A program made the position numbers and the translations under genes. From JBOFSQ01 sp051651625 (GTDB lineage: Bacteria; Planctomycetota; Planctomycetia; Pirellulales; Thermoguttaceae), in contig JBOFSQ010000103.1 of NCBI GenBank assembly GCA_051651625.1, positions 1-64,000 of the forward strand: 64,000 nucleotides of DNA, written 5' to 3'. Below, piece by piece: positions 50,706 through 59,700 of this stretch. Each line of letters begins with the position of its first letter. Position 1 is the first letter of the stretch. Below the pieces are notes generated by a model. It searched no databases and had not been told where the DNA came from. It was given only the letters and a program-made list of their open reading frames with translations.

Positions 50706-51851
50706 TTACTGTGGTTTGGTTTTGTCGTGGAAGAAATCTTGGACGTACTGCGCGTACTCGCCGAGTTGTGCGAAGAACGACTTGCGTTCGTGCGAAACGT
50801 CTTTGTGTTCGATCTCGGCAAGTTCGCGTAGTATTTTTTCGTGATCGGGCGAGAGGTGTTTTGGCACCTCAATATAAACTTGGATGTGCAGGTCGCCCGC
50901 GATGTTTCGGCGCGGAATCGGCATCCCACGACCACGCAGCGTGAAGTGATTTTCGCTCTGCGTTCCGGCGGGGATTTTGAGTTTCTCGCGTCCGTCGAGC
51001 GTCGGTACCTCGATCTCCGCACCGAGCGCGGCCTGCGAATAACTGATCGGAATGCGGCAAATTAAATCTTGCCCTTCGCGGTGAAATAGCGGATGCGCCT
51101 TGACTTCGATGAAGACGTAACAATCCCCCGGCGGGCCGCCGTCGGGAGACTTCTCGCCTTCGCCTTGAATCCGCAGCCGCGTACCGTTATCGACGCCCGC
51201 CGGAATCTTGATGTCACGCGAAACCTTTTGCGGCACGAGTCCGCGACCGTGACAATTCGGACAAGGATCGGTTATCGTCTTACCTTGTCCGCGACAACGT
51301 GGACACGTCGATTGAATCGAAAAGAATCCAGTCGATTGCGTAACGACGCCTTGCCCTTTACAGAACGGACAAATCTCCGGCGACGATCCGGGACGCGCAC
51401 CACTGCCGCTGCACGTCGTACAAACTTCGTGTCGCTGGAATTGGATCGTTTTCGAGACGCCGCGTGCCGCTTCGCCGAGTTCAATCGTGAGATCGCAGCG
51501 AACGTCGCCGCCACGCTGAACGCGAGAACCGCCGCGTCCGCCACCGAAGAACGATCCGAAGAGCGTGTCGCCGAAGATGTCGCCAAACGCGCTGAAAATA
51601 TCGCCAACGTCACGGAAATGCGTTCCGCCGCCACCGACACCAGCGTGTCCAAACCGGTCGTAGTTTTGACGCTTCTGGTCGTTCCCCAAAACGTCAAACG
51701 CCTCCGCGCACAGTTTGAACTCCTCAATCGCTTGCTCGTCGCCGGGGTTGCGGTCGGGATGATACTGCATCGCCTTCTTGCGATACGCTACCGCAATCTC
51801 GTCCTTCGACGCATTGCGATTTACCTCCAAAACTTCGTAGTAGTCACGCAT
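50706..51851 (-). CDS. dnaJ: DnaJ co-chaperone
   Basis: 381 residues: J-domain with HPD (residues 31-33), a Gly/Phe-rich linker (DIFSAFGDIFGDTLFGSFFGGG), four zinc-finger CxxCxGxG motifs (CTTCSGSG, CPFCKGQG, CPRCRGQG, CPNCHGRG) and the C-terminal substrate domain. It delivers clients to DnaK. The gene lies 100 bp downstream of groEL1 and 5 bp upstream of grpE, on the same strand. Confidence 0.97.
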   Translation of the reverse strand: MRDYYEVLEVNRNASKDEIAVAYRKKAMQYHPDRNPGDEQAIEEFKLCAEAFDVLGNDQKRQNYDRFGHAGVGGGGTHFRDVGDIFSAFGDIFGDTLFGSFFGGGRGGSRVQRGGDVRCDLTIELGEAARGVSKTIQFQRHEVCTTCSGSGARPGSSPEICPFCKGQGVVTQSTGFFSIQSTCPRCRGQGKTITDPCPNCHGRGLVPQKVSRDIKIPAGVDNGTRLRIQGEGEKSPDGGPPGDCYVFIEVKAHPLFHREGQDLICRIPISYSQAALGAEIEVPTLDGREKLKIPAGTQSENHFTLRGRGMPIPRRNIAGDLHIQVYIEVPKHLSPDHEKILRELAEIEHKDVSHERKSFFAQLGEYAQYVQDFFHDKTKPQ

Positions 51852-51894
51852 AAAAATGGGGCTCCATCATCACCACGCACGTTTCAAACACCAA

Positions 51895-51920
51895 CGCCCG
51901 CACTTTTGCAAGCGCGGGCG
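51895..51920 (-). terminator. Hairpin between groEL1 and dnaJ
   Basis: CGCCCGC (51895-51901) pairs with GCGGGCG (51914-51920). It lacks a following T-run on the minus strand, so it is more likely an attenuator or mRNA-processing hairpin than a full terminator. Confidence 0.35.
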
Positions 51921-51951
51921 CGGTACAGTGCAATCGTTTCTGTTACGCAGT

Positions 51952-53568
51952 TTAGCGAACCGCGCCGTAGATCGCGTCTTCCGAATCTTTCGCAATATCC
52001 GTGACGAGCGTCTCGGTCGTGAGCATCAAACCCGCAATGCTCGCAGCGTTGACAAGTGCAGTGCGAACAACTTTGAGTGGGTCAATAATCCCCGCCTTGA
52101 ACATGTCAACAAACTTCGCCGCATTGGCGTCGTAACCCATGTTCGCCGACTTCTGCTGCGAAACTTCGTCGGCTATGACGCTACCATCGAGTCCGCAGTT
52201 TTGAACGATCTGAACCAGCGGTGCAGACAAAACTCGCGCGACAATATCGACGCCGATCTTTTCGTCGCCCTTCGCCTTCGACTTCACCGCCTCAACCGCT
52301 TCACGGCAACGCAAAAGCGCAACACCACCACCGGGGAGAATCCCTTCAAGTGCCGCCGCGCGGGTCGCGTGGAGCGCGTCCTCAATGCGGGCCTTCTTTT
52401 GCTTCATCTCCGCTTCAGTGTTCGCACCAACTTGAACAACCGCAACGCCACCAGACAGCTTCGCCAAACGCTCCTGATATTTCTCCTTGTCGTAGTCGCT
52501 CTCGGTCGTCTCGATCTGTTTACGCAAAAGATCAATACGCGCCTTGATGTCGGCTTTCTTGCCAGCACCTTTGACAACCGTCGTGTGGTCTTTGTCGATC
52601 TGAATCTGCTGGGCGCGACCGAGTTGTTCGAGCGTCACGCTTTCCAGTTTGATGCCGAGGTCTTCGCTGATGACAACGCCGCCAGTGAGGATCGCCATGT
52701 CGGTGAGCATCGCCTTGCGACGGTCGCCAAATCCGGGAGCCTTCACCGCCGCGACGTTGAGCACGCCACGCAACTTGTTGACGACGAGCATCGTCAACGC
52801 TTCGTTGTCGATGTCTTCGGCGACGATGAGAAGCGGCTTCATCTTTTGAGCCACCTTTTCAAGGAGCGGAATCAACTCGCGGATGCTGCCGATCTTCTTC
52901 TCGTGGAGTAAGATATAGCAGTCTTCGAGCTGGCAGTCCATCTTCGCCGTGTCGTTGATGAAATACGGCGATAGATAACCTTTGTCGAACTGCATCCCCT
53001 CAACAACTTCATAAGTCGTCTCGGCAGTCTTACCGTCTTCGACCGTGATGACGCCATCGTTACCGACTGCTTCCATCGCCGCAGCGAGAAGGTTGCCGAT
53101 TTCCATGTCGTTGTTCGCACTGATCGAGCCGACGTTTGCAATCTCTTGCTTCGTCGTCACCGCTTTTTTCATCGTGTTGAGATGGTCAACGGCAGCATCG
53201 ACGGCGCGGTCGATCCCGCGACGAATCGCGGTCGGATTGCTCCCCGCAGCGATGTTGCGAAGTCCTTCTTTGAAGATCGCTCGCGCCAAAACTGTTGCGG
53301 TCGTCGTACCGTCGCCAGCGATGTCGGACGTCTTCGACGCCACTTCGTTGACGAGTTTCGCACCCATATTTTCAAACGGGTCTTCGAGTTCGATTTCTTT
53401 GCTGACCGAGACGCCATCTTTCGTGACCATCGGTCCGCCATACGACTTATTGAGAATGACGTTGCGGCCAGTCGGCCCCATCGTCACCGCAACTACGTCG
53501 GCAAGTTTGTTGACGCCATCGAGAATCTTCTTCCGCGCTGCGTCGTCGAAAATGAGTTGTTTAGCCAC
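51952..53568 (-). CDS. groEL: GroEL paralogue 1, without GGM tail
   Basis: 538 residues from GTG 53568 (AAGGA just upstream). The ATP-binding motifs AGDGTTTATVLA and TMGPTGRNV, the apical EGMQFDKGYLSPYF and LEGILPGGGVALL are all intact. The C-terminus ends AKDSEDAIYGAVR, without the Gly-Gly-Met repeats that normally line the chamber. Such tail-less paralogues usually have changed client preference. It lies downstream of groES, separated by a 420-bp palindromic gap. Confidence 0.95.
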   Translation of the reverse strand: MAKQLIFDDAARKKILDGVNKLADVVAVTMGPTGRNVILNKSYGGPMVTKDGVSVSKEIELEDPFENMGAKLVNEVASKTSDIAGDGTTTATVLARAIFKEGLRNIAAGSNPTAIRRGIDRAVDAAVDHLNTMKKAVTTKQEIANVGSISANNDMEIGNLLAAAMEAVGNDGVITVEDGKTAETTYEVVEGMQFDKGYLSPYFINDTAKMDCQLEDCYILLHEKKIGSIRELIPLLEKVAQKMKPLLIVAEDIDNEALTMLVVNKLRGVLNVAAVKAPGFGDRRKAMLTDMAILTGGVVISEDLGIKLESVTLEQLGRAQQIQIDKDHTTVVKGAGKKADIKARIDLLRKQIETTESDYDKEKYQERLAKLSGGVAVVQVGANTEAEMKQKKARIEDALHATRAAALEGILPGGGVALLRCREAVEAVKSKAKGDEKIGVDIVARVLSAPLVQIVQNCGLDGSVIADEVSQQKSANMGYDANAAKFVDMFKAGIIDPLKVVRTALVNAASIAGLMLTTETLVTDIAKDSEDAIYGAVR

Positions 53569-53614
53569 TGGTGTATCCTTCTGAAAAGTTTGGTAATTGT
53601 TGACGGTTAATTTC

Positions 53615-53960
53615 GTCATTCCCGCATAGGCGGGAATCTAAAGAGAAAACGTTATCGAAGCATTTGCACACGCTAGCGTCAAGTCCAATGCCCCAAAGGG
53701 GCGAAAAGAGCTTAGCCGTGGGTGAGCGGTATTCCGCGAACCCACGGTTAGCGACCCCGATGAAATCCGTAGCCCCAACGGGGCGTAAGAATCTTGCCGC
53801 ATCGTTTCTTTCGCCCCGTTGGGGCTCTCTGGAAGTTTGGGTTTCCGTACCGTGGGTTCGCTTCGCTCACCCACGGCTAAGTTCTTGCAGCCCCGTTGGG
53901 GCACCGCTATCGCGTCTGCTTGGTCCGTATTCTCTGGATTCCCGCTTTCGCGGGAATGAC
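53615..53960. repeat. Concentric palindrome in the 420-bp groES-groEL1 gap (families C and D)
   Basis: Outermost pair: family C (GTCATTCCCGC at 53615 and GCGGGAATGAC ending 53960, each arm about 30 bp). Next: TGCCCCAAAGGGGC (53689-53702) with the complementary GCCCCGTTGGGGCA (about 53890-53903). Next: CTTAGCCGTGGGTGAGCG (53711-53728) with its complement (about 53863-53881). Innermost: AGCCCCAACGGGGCG (53771-53785) with its complement (53812-53826). The gap contains no ORF. Transcribed as part of the operon, it would fold into a very long hairpin. Confidence 0.8.
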
Positions 53961-53988
53961 GGAACGAACGGTTGCGATTTGTGTTCGC

Positions 53989-54300
53989 CTACTTAACGAT
54001 TTTCGCCAGCACGTCGGTCTCTTTGAGAATCTTGACTTCGTTGCCGTCGATTTCGATTTCGCTGCCGGAGTATTTGCCGTAGATAACTTCGTCGCCGACT
54101 TTGAGCGTCATCTCGGCGCGTTTGCCGCTGTCGAGAACGCGCCCCGGTCCGGCGGCGATCACTGTTCCACGTTGCGGCTTTTCCTTCGCCGTGTCGGGGA
54201 GAACGATCCCACCCGCCGTCACCTGTTCCGCTTCAAGCGGTTGAACGACAACGCGATCTTCGAGCGGTTTGAGTTGAGTTGTTGCTGTTGACTTTGCCAT
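53989..54300 (-). CDS. groES: GroES co-chaperonin
   Basis: 103 residues. LKPLEDRVVVQPLEAEQVTAGGIVLP is the beta-barrel and mobile loop, followed by KPQRGTVIAAGPGR and GDEVIYGKYSGSEIEIDG. It caps the GroEL chamber. The arrangement here is groEL2-groES-groEL1, so one GroES may serve both paralogues. Confidence 0.96.
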   Translation of the reverse strand: MAKSTATTQLKPLEDRVVVQPLEAEQVTAGGIVLPDTAKEKPQRGTVIAAGPGRVLDSGKRAEMTLKVGDEVIYGKYSGSEIEIDGNEVKILKETDVLAKIVK

Positions 54301-54391
54301 TGGTTTGTTCCTTTCGAGTTTGTTGTTTTTGAAGTTGTTGTATCCGCAGATTCGTACTGCTTTTGAATTTCTTCGTGCGTTTGAGTATGAG

Positions 54392-54470
54392 TCTCACACA
54401 AAGGCACCGAAGGCACAAAGGAGTTTTCTCAATTCCATTCCTCTCCGTGCCTTTGTGCCTTTGTGTGAGA
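54392..54470. repeat. Family E inverted repeat between groEL2 and groES
   Basis: Left arm TCTCACACAAAGGCACCGAA (54392-54411) and right arm with CGTGCCTTTGTGTGAGA at its end (to 54470), enclosing about 20 bases. Same arms as at 12160-12334 with a much shorter loop. Confidence 0.85.
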
Positions 54471-54498
54471 AAAAAGAATTGCCAACCAGCGTTGGGAA

Positions 54499-56172
54499 TC
54501 AGAATCCCATACCACCCATGCCGCCCATTCCCATTCCGCCCATGCCACCCATTCCGTCCATGCCGCCGCCTTGCGGTGCGGGTTCTTCTTTCTTGGGGAT
54601 GTCGGTGATGAGGCAAGACGTTGTGAGCAGTAGACCAGCGACAGACGCACCGTTCTTGAGCGCGGTCTTGACGACCTTTGCCGGATCGACAATTCCCGCC
54701 TCGAAAAGGTCGCCATAAACGTCTTTGTCGGCGTCGTAGCCGTCGGCTTTACCTTTCATCTGGCGAACGCGATTCACGACAACCGCACCATCGACACCAG
54801 CGTTGTCGGCAATGGCACGAATCGGAGCTTCGAGAACTTTGCGAACGATGTCGATGCCGAACTTTTCGTCACCAGTCGCTTCGACTTTGGCGAGAGCTTT
54901 GTCACACCGCAGAAGTGCAACGCCGCCGCCGGGGACGATCCCTTCTTCGAGCGCGGCCTTCGTTGCGGCGCGGGCGTCTTCAAAGAGGTCTTTGCGTTCT
55001 TTGAGTTCCGTTTCGGTAACAGCACCGACGTTAATCTGTGCGACACCGCCAGCGAGTTTCGCCAAACGCTCTTCGAGTTTTTCGCGGTCGTAGCTCGAAG
55101 TTGTGGTTTCGATTTCGCGTTTGATTGACGCGACGCGACCTTCGATTGCGTCTTTCTTTCCAGAACCGCCAACCATAATCGTGTTGTCGGCGGAGATCGT
55201 GACTTTCTTGATGCGACCCAAGTCGGTGAGTTTGACCGATTCGAGTTGGACGCCGAGGTCTTTGTAGATTGCGTTTGCGGCGGTGAGTGTTGCGATGTCG
55301 CCGAGCATTGCTTTTCGGCGGTCGCCATAACCCGGAGCCTTAACCGCGCAGACCTTCAAAATCGCACGCATCTTGTTGACAACAAGCGTTGCGAGTGCTT
55401 CGCCATCGATGTCTTCGGCGATGATGAGGAGCGGTTTGCTCTGCTTGCTGACCGCTTCGAGAAGCGGAACGAGTGCGCGAGCGTTGGAGATTTTTTCCTC
55501 GTGAATGAGAACGAGGCAATCTTCGAGTTCGGCGGTCATTGCGTCGGCGTTGGTGACGAAGTGCGGCGAGAGATAGCCGCGATCAAACTGCATACCTTCG
55601 ACGATCTCGACGGTCGTCTCGGCTTGCTTCCCTTCTTCGACGGTGATAACGCCGTCTTTGCCGACTTTCACAAACGCCTCGGCGAGAGTCTTTCCAATCG
55701 ACGGATCGTTGTTTCCGGCGATGGTTGCGACTTGCTCGATCTCTTTTTTGTTCTTGTCGCTGACGGGCGTTGACATTTTGTCGATGGCATCGCAGACGAG
55801 ATTTGTTGCCTTTGTGATACCGCGTGAAAGTGCCATCGGGTCGCAACCGGCGGCGACCATTTTGAGACCTTCCATATAGATCGCTTCGGCCAAAACGGTA
55901 GCGGTTGTGGTGCCGTCACCGGCGACGCTGTTGGTTTTGGATGCGGCTTCTTTGACGAGCTGCGCGCCGAGATTTTCTTCGGCGTTTTCGAGCGTGATGT
56001 CTTCGGCGACGGTGACACCGTCTTTTGTGATTTTCGGTGCGCCCCAACCTTTGTCGAGGACGGCGTTGCGTCCGCGCGGGCCGAGCGTGCTCTTGACCGC
56101 TTTGGCGAGTTTCCCTACACCGACGGCAATCGGTTGCCGCGCGGCGTCATCAAACGACATTTTTTTGGCCAC
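54499..56172 (-). CDS. groEL: GroEL paralogue 2, with GGM tail
   Basis: 557 residues from GTG 56172 (AAGGAG just upstream). ATP-site motifs AGDGTTTATVLA and TLGPRGRNAVL, EGMQFDRGYLSPHF and LEEGIVPGGGVALL are intact. The C-terminus is MDGMGGMGGMGMGGMGGMGF, the classic tail. It heads the chaperone cluster, so this paralogue is the likely housekeeping GroEL. I looked for a CIRCE operator upstream and saw none. Confidence 0.96.
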   Translation of the reverse strand: MAKKMSFDDAARQPIAVGVGKLAKAVKSTLGPRGRNAVLDKGWGAPKITKDGVTVAEDITLENAEENLGAQLVKEAASKTNSVAGDGTTTATVLAEAIYMEGLKMVAAGCDPMALSRGITKATNLVCDAIDKMSTPVSDKNKKEIEQVATIAGNNDPSIGKTLAEAFVKVGKDGVITVEEGKQAETTVEIVEGMQFDRGYLSPHFVTNADAMTAELEDCLVLIHEEKISNARALVPLLEAVSKQSKPLLIIAEDIDGEALATLVVNKMRAILKVCAVKAPGYGDRRKAMLGDIATLTAANAIYKDLGVQLESVKLTDLGRIKKVTISADNTIMVGGSGKKDAIEGRVASIKREIETTTSSYDREKLEERLAKLAGGVAQINVGAVTETELKERKDLFEDARAATKAALEEGIVPGGGVALLRCDKALAKVEATGDEKFGIDIVRKVLEAPIRAIADNAGVDGAVVVNRVRQMKGKADGYDADKDVYGDLFEAGIVDPAKVVKTALKNGASVAGLLLTTSCLITDIPKKEEPAPQGGGMDGMGGMGGMGMGGMGGMGF

Positions 56173-56261
56173 AGTTTTCTCCTTTGGTTTTCGTGTTTCG
56201 TTCTCGTACTCTGCTGTTTGCAAATTTCGTAACCGTTCACGGTTGGTTTCGTCACGCTACG

Positions 56262-56358
56262 AATAGGAGCCGGAAAGGAGGCGTACTCGCCGTATTGACG
56301 GAGAACAAGTGCAAATCACAACCCCGTCAATACGCTTCGCTCCTTTCCGGCTCCTATT
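56262..56358. repeat. 97-bp imperfect palindrome upstream of groEL2
   Basis: A perfect 19-bp outer arm AATAGGAGCCGGAAAGGAG (56262-56280) pairs with 56340-56358, and an inner 11-bp arm CGTATTGACGG (56291-56301) with 56324-56334. The left arm carries a few unpaired bases between the two. Confidence 0.85.
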
Positions 56359-56512
56359 GCACCCGACTTTGGACGCAAAGAGCACGGCCCGTGCCAAAAC
56401 GCGGCGTTTTCTCCCGCTGCGGAATTTCCGCGACGCGGAGACCGTTAACGTTTTCGCGTCGCCAGATGGGAGTGTCATTTTGGCAGATGTAGATATTGTT
56501 CGGGTGGGCGTC

Positions 56513-56536
56513 TGGAGGGTTCGGCTATGCCGAACC
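56513..56536. repeat. Family B repeat
   Basis: Third locus of the core GGTTCGGCTATGCCGAACC, in the same orientation as 27112. The downstream extension shared by the other two is not conserved here. Confidence 0.85.
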
Positions 56537-56672
56537 GGAACTGCGTACCGTGTGCAAAATGCCGTTGGCAATATCTCATGTGTAGCGTTATGATGCAGTA
56601 AAACGCACACCGCTTTCGGGCCAGAACGAGAGATAATGCGGAAATTCCGCACTCAAAAAACTTTGCGGCTGC

Positions 56673-56688
56673 TGGCACGCGGATTGCA
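56673..56688 (+). promoter_or_regulatory. Sigma-54 (RpoN) type promoter of the giant adhesin
   Basis: TGGCAC (56673-56678), five bases, TTGCA (56684-56688). This matches the -24/-12 consensus TGGCAC-N5-TTGC(A/T) exactly. Transcription would start near 56700, about 70 bases before ATG 56768. Sigma-54 promoters require an activating AAA+ enhancer-binding protein; no binding site or gene for one was identified here. Confidence 0.6.
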
Positions 56689-56767
56689 CCAACTTTTCCG
56701 CGTACCAAAGGTTGTGTTGACCGCTTGGGGAATCCAAAGACAAGTTTTTTTGAAAGGTGTGTGTCCT

Positions 56768-59700
56768 ATGGCTATTACTCTCGCCCGTCCGACTGCTGCT
56801 AATGAAGTTGTCACGATCCCCGCAAACAAAGCGGAACGCGAAATCATTCTGTCTTTCCCGCTCACTGATGCGGTTTTTGAGAAAGACGGCAACAACCTCG
56901 TGTTGACGTTCGATTCAAACGAAAAGATTGTTGTTGAGAACTTCTACACCGAATACACCGGCAAAGACATCCCCGACTTCGTTGTGGAAGATGCCACCGT
57001 CAAAGGTGAAGATTTCTTCAAAGCTCTCGGCGACGAAACTCTTATGCCAGCCGCTGGCCCGACCGCAAGTGCAGAAGACGGCGGTCGATTCTACGACAAC
57101 ACCGCAGCAGCGTTGGCGGGAGGTGTCAATGCCCTTGGCGTTGTTGCGGGTGGCAGTGAGTTTGGACGGTTTGGCGATCTGGCCCCGGGTGAAGTAGCGG
57201 GTCTCCCACAAGCCCCCGGAGTGGTTGTTACTCCCGACAACCCCACAACGCCTGAAGACTTCGGTACGCCGGGTGTCGGCGCGACCGGCGGCTGGGTCAG
57301 CGAAAGCGGCTTGCCGAACGGTACGCAGTTTGGTAAAGAAGGTAATCATCCCACAACGACTTCTGGCACTATCACCATCACCGCGCTCGGTGGTTTAGGT
57401 GGTGTACAGATCAACGGCGCACCGCTAGGTGCTGATGTCGTGAGCGGCCCGGGCACATTCACCTTCGGCACGCCCGTGAACAACGGCGACGGCACCTACA
57501 CCATCGCCTTCACCTACACCCTCACCGGTGCCGCAACGCATGCCGACGCAGACGGGCAAAACTGGCTCGATGGCGGTCTCCCATCATTCGCCGTCACCGT
57601 CACCGACAACTACGGCCAAACTTCCGCACCAAGCACAGTAACCGTCCAAATTCTTGATGACGTGCCGGTGATTAGCGTGGATACAGAAGCGACTGGAGCG
57701 TATAATCTCGGTCTCACCGGCAGTGTTGATATGAAGTTTGGCGCGGACGGCGAGAAGAGCGTTGCTGTTACGCTTGGTAACGAAACCGTCACCGGCGTGA
57801 AGGGCAACGATGGCAACTACACGTTCACATTTGCCGATGGCAAAGTGTTGACGCTAGACGCCACAAGCGGCGACTTCTCGTACAATGGTGTTCCGGCTTC
57901 CGGTTCGGGAACTTCTTATAAGTTCACCTTCGCCATCACCGACGGCGATGGCGACACCGCCACTGCGGACACCACGGCGACAATCACTGCGACTGACACC
58001 ACGAACCTCTCTGGCACGGTTGCGTCTTCGGACGTTGACGTTGCTGCTGGCACTTCGCAAGCTGTGGCAGTGACTGGCATGCCCGCAGGCGCACAACTAA
58101 CGGCTGGAACGTACACCGGCACTTACGGCACAATCACCGTCGCTGCCGATGGCACCGCGACTTACCTGCAAACTGGTGTGTTCTCGCACACCGGTGCTGG
58201 CGCAGACACCAAAGAAGGCGCAGACAGCGTGCAAGTGAAAGTAACACTCGGCGACGGTACCCCCGTGGTAATGAACGTCAACGTGGACATCACCGACGAC
58301 ATCGCAACTGCAACCGGTGGCGGTACGTTGCGTGCGACACTTGAAGTCGGCGAAGGCAGTGCCTACTATCAAGCCACTGGCACGGTTACGCTCAACTTCG
58401 GTGCAGACGGTCAGGGAACGATTGCGATTGACGGCTTCACGCCAAACGCCACCGATCCGCTCACGTTCACCAAAGGCAACGAGACGATCACGCTCACGCA
58501 AGACGGCGAGAGCAACACTTGGAATTACGTTTACACCAAGCAAGCCACTGTCGGCAGCAACGACACTGGCCTCAACAAGTTCACGGTCAACATCACCGAT
58601 GCGGACGGCGACAAGGCGAGCACTAGCGTCAACGTTGTTATTCTTGACAGTCCGGTTCTCGTGCTACCGAGCGCGGTAGTGGTGAACGAGAGCGACATTG
58701 AAGCTGGCAACGCAACCGCGAGCGGCACCGTCCGCATCGCCGCCGCCGACGGCGTGGCGAGCGTTGCGATTGGCGGTACGGTAGTGGAAGGTGGCGATAA
58801 ACTGTACATTGACGCTGATGGAAAAGTTAGCACAGCCGCGACAGCCAGCATCGGCACGCTGACAATCGACAGCATTACTGGCGGCAAGTTGACTTACACG
58901 TTCGAGCTCACCGATGCGGTGCAGCACGGCACTTCCGGCGTTGCCAACTTCCTCCAAAACTTTGACTTCAACGTCACCGTCACCGACCGAGACGGCGACA
59001 GCAGCAGCAGTGTCATCAAAGTCGTCGTCCGCGACGACGTGCCAACGGCAAACGCCGACGCCGCGAGTGTTGGCGAAGGTCAAACGGTTTCGGGCAACGT
59101 ACTTGACAACGACGCCCAAGGCGCGGACGGCTGGGCGGCTGGCGGTGGCGTAGTCGGTCTTACAGGCGGCACGAAGAACGCCGACGGCGATTGGGTGTTG
59201 ACCAACGCCCAAGGCACGCTCACCCTGAAGGCTGACGGTTCGTACACGTTCGTCTCTGTTGCCGACTCGGTAAAGACTGACACCACGCTGAACTTCACCT
59301 ACACCGTGCAGGATGCCGACGGCGACAAGTCTACCGCTGGTCTCGCGATCAATCTGGCAAACGTCACCATTGGCGACCACATCACCGGCGAAGGCAGTGG
59401 TGGCGTAACGGTCAACGAAGCGCACATGGCAGACGGTACGCTCCCGCTTCCGGGTGGTGCGATGAGTAGCTGGCAGAAGATCGACATGCCAGCGGGATTG
59501 ACAATTGCAACCGGCACACAAAAAGGCGATTACGGCACGTTTGAAATCCGCGACAACGGCGACGGCAGTTTCTCGTACCGTTACAAGCTGGACGACAACT
59601 TCTCGCACGAAGGTGGCCAAGGCAGAGATCGCGCGATTGACGCCGATACGGTCAAGCTCACCATCACCGACGCGAACGGCAACACTGGCACGGCGACGCT

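Larger units (their letters stand above)
56173..56767. other. 595-bp divergent intergenic region between groEL2 and the giant adhesin
   Basis: It holds the 97-bp palindrome at 56262-56358, a family B repeat at 56513-56536 and the sigma-54-type promoter at 56673-56688. I see no ORF, and no CIRCE-like TTAGCACTC. Confidence 0.7.

Noticed and set aside
56173..56767. CIRCE operator for groEL
   Set aside because: No TTAGCACTC-N9-GAGTGCTAA-like sequence was seen; the palindrome present has unrelated arms.
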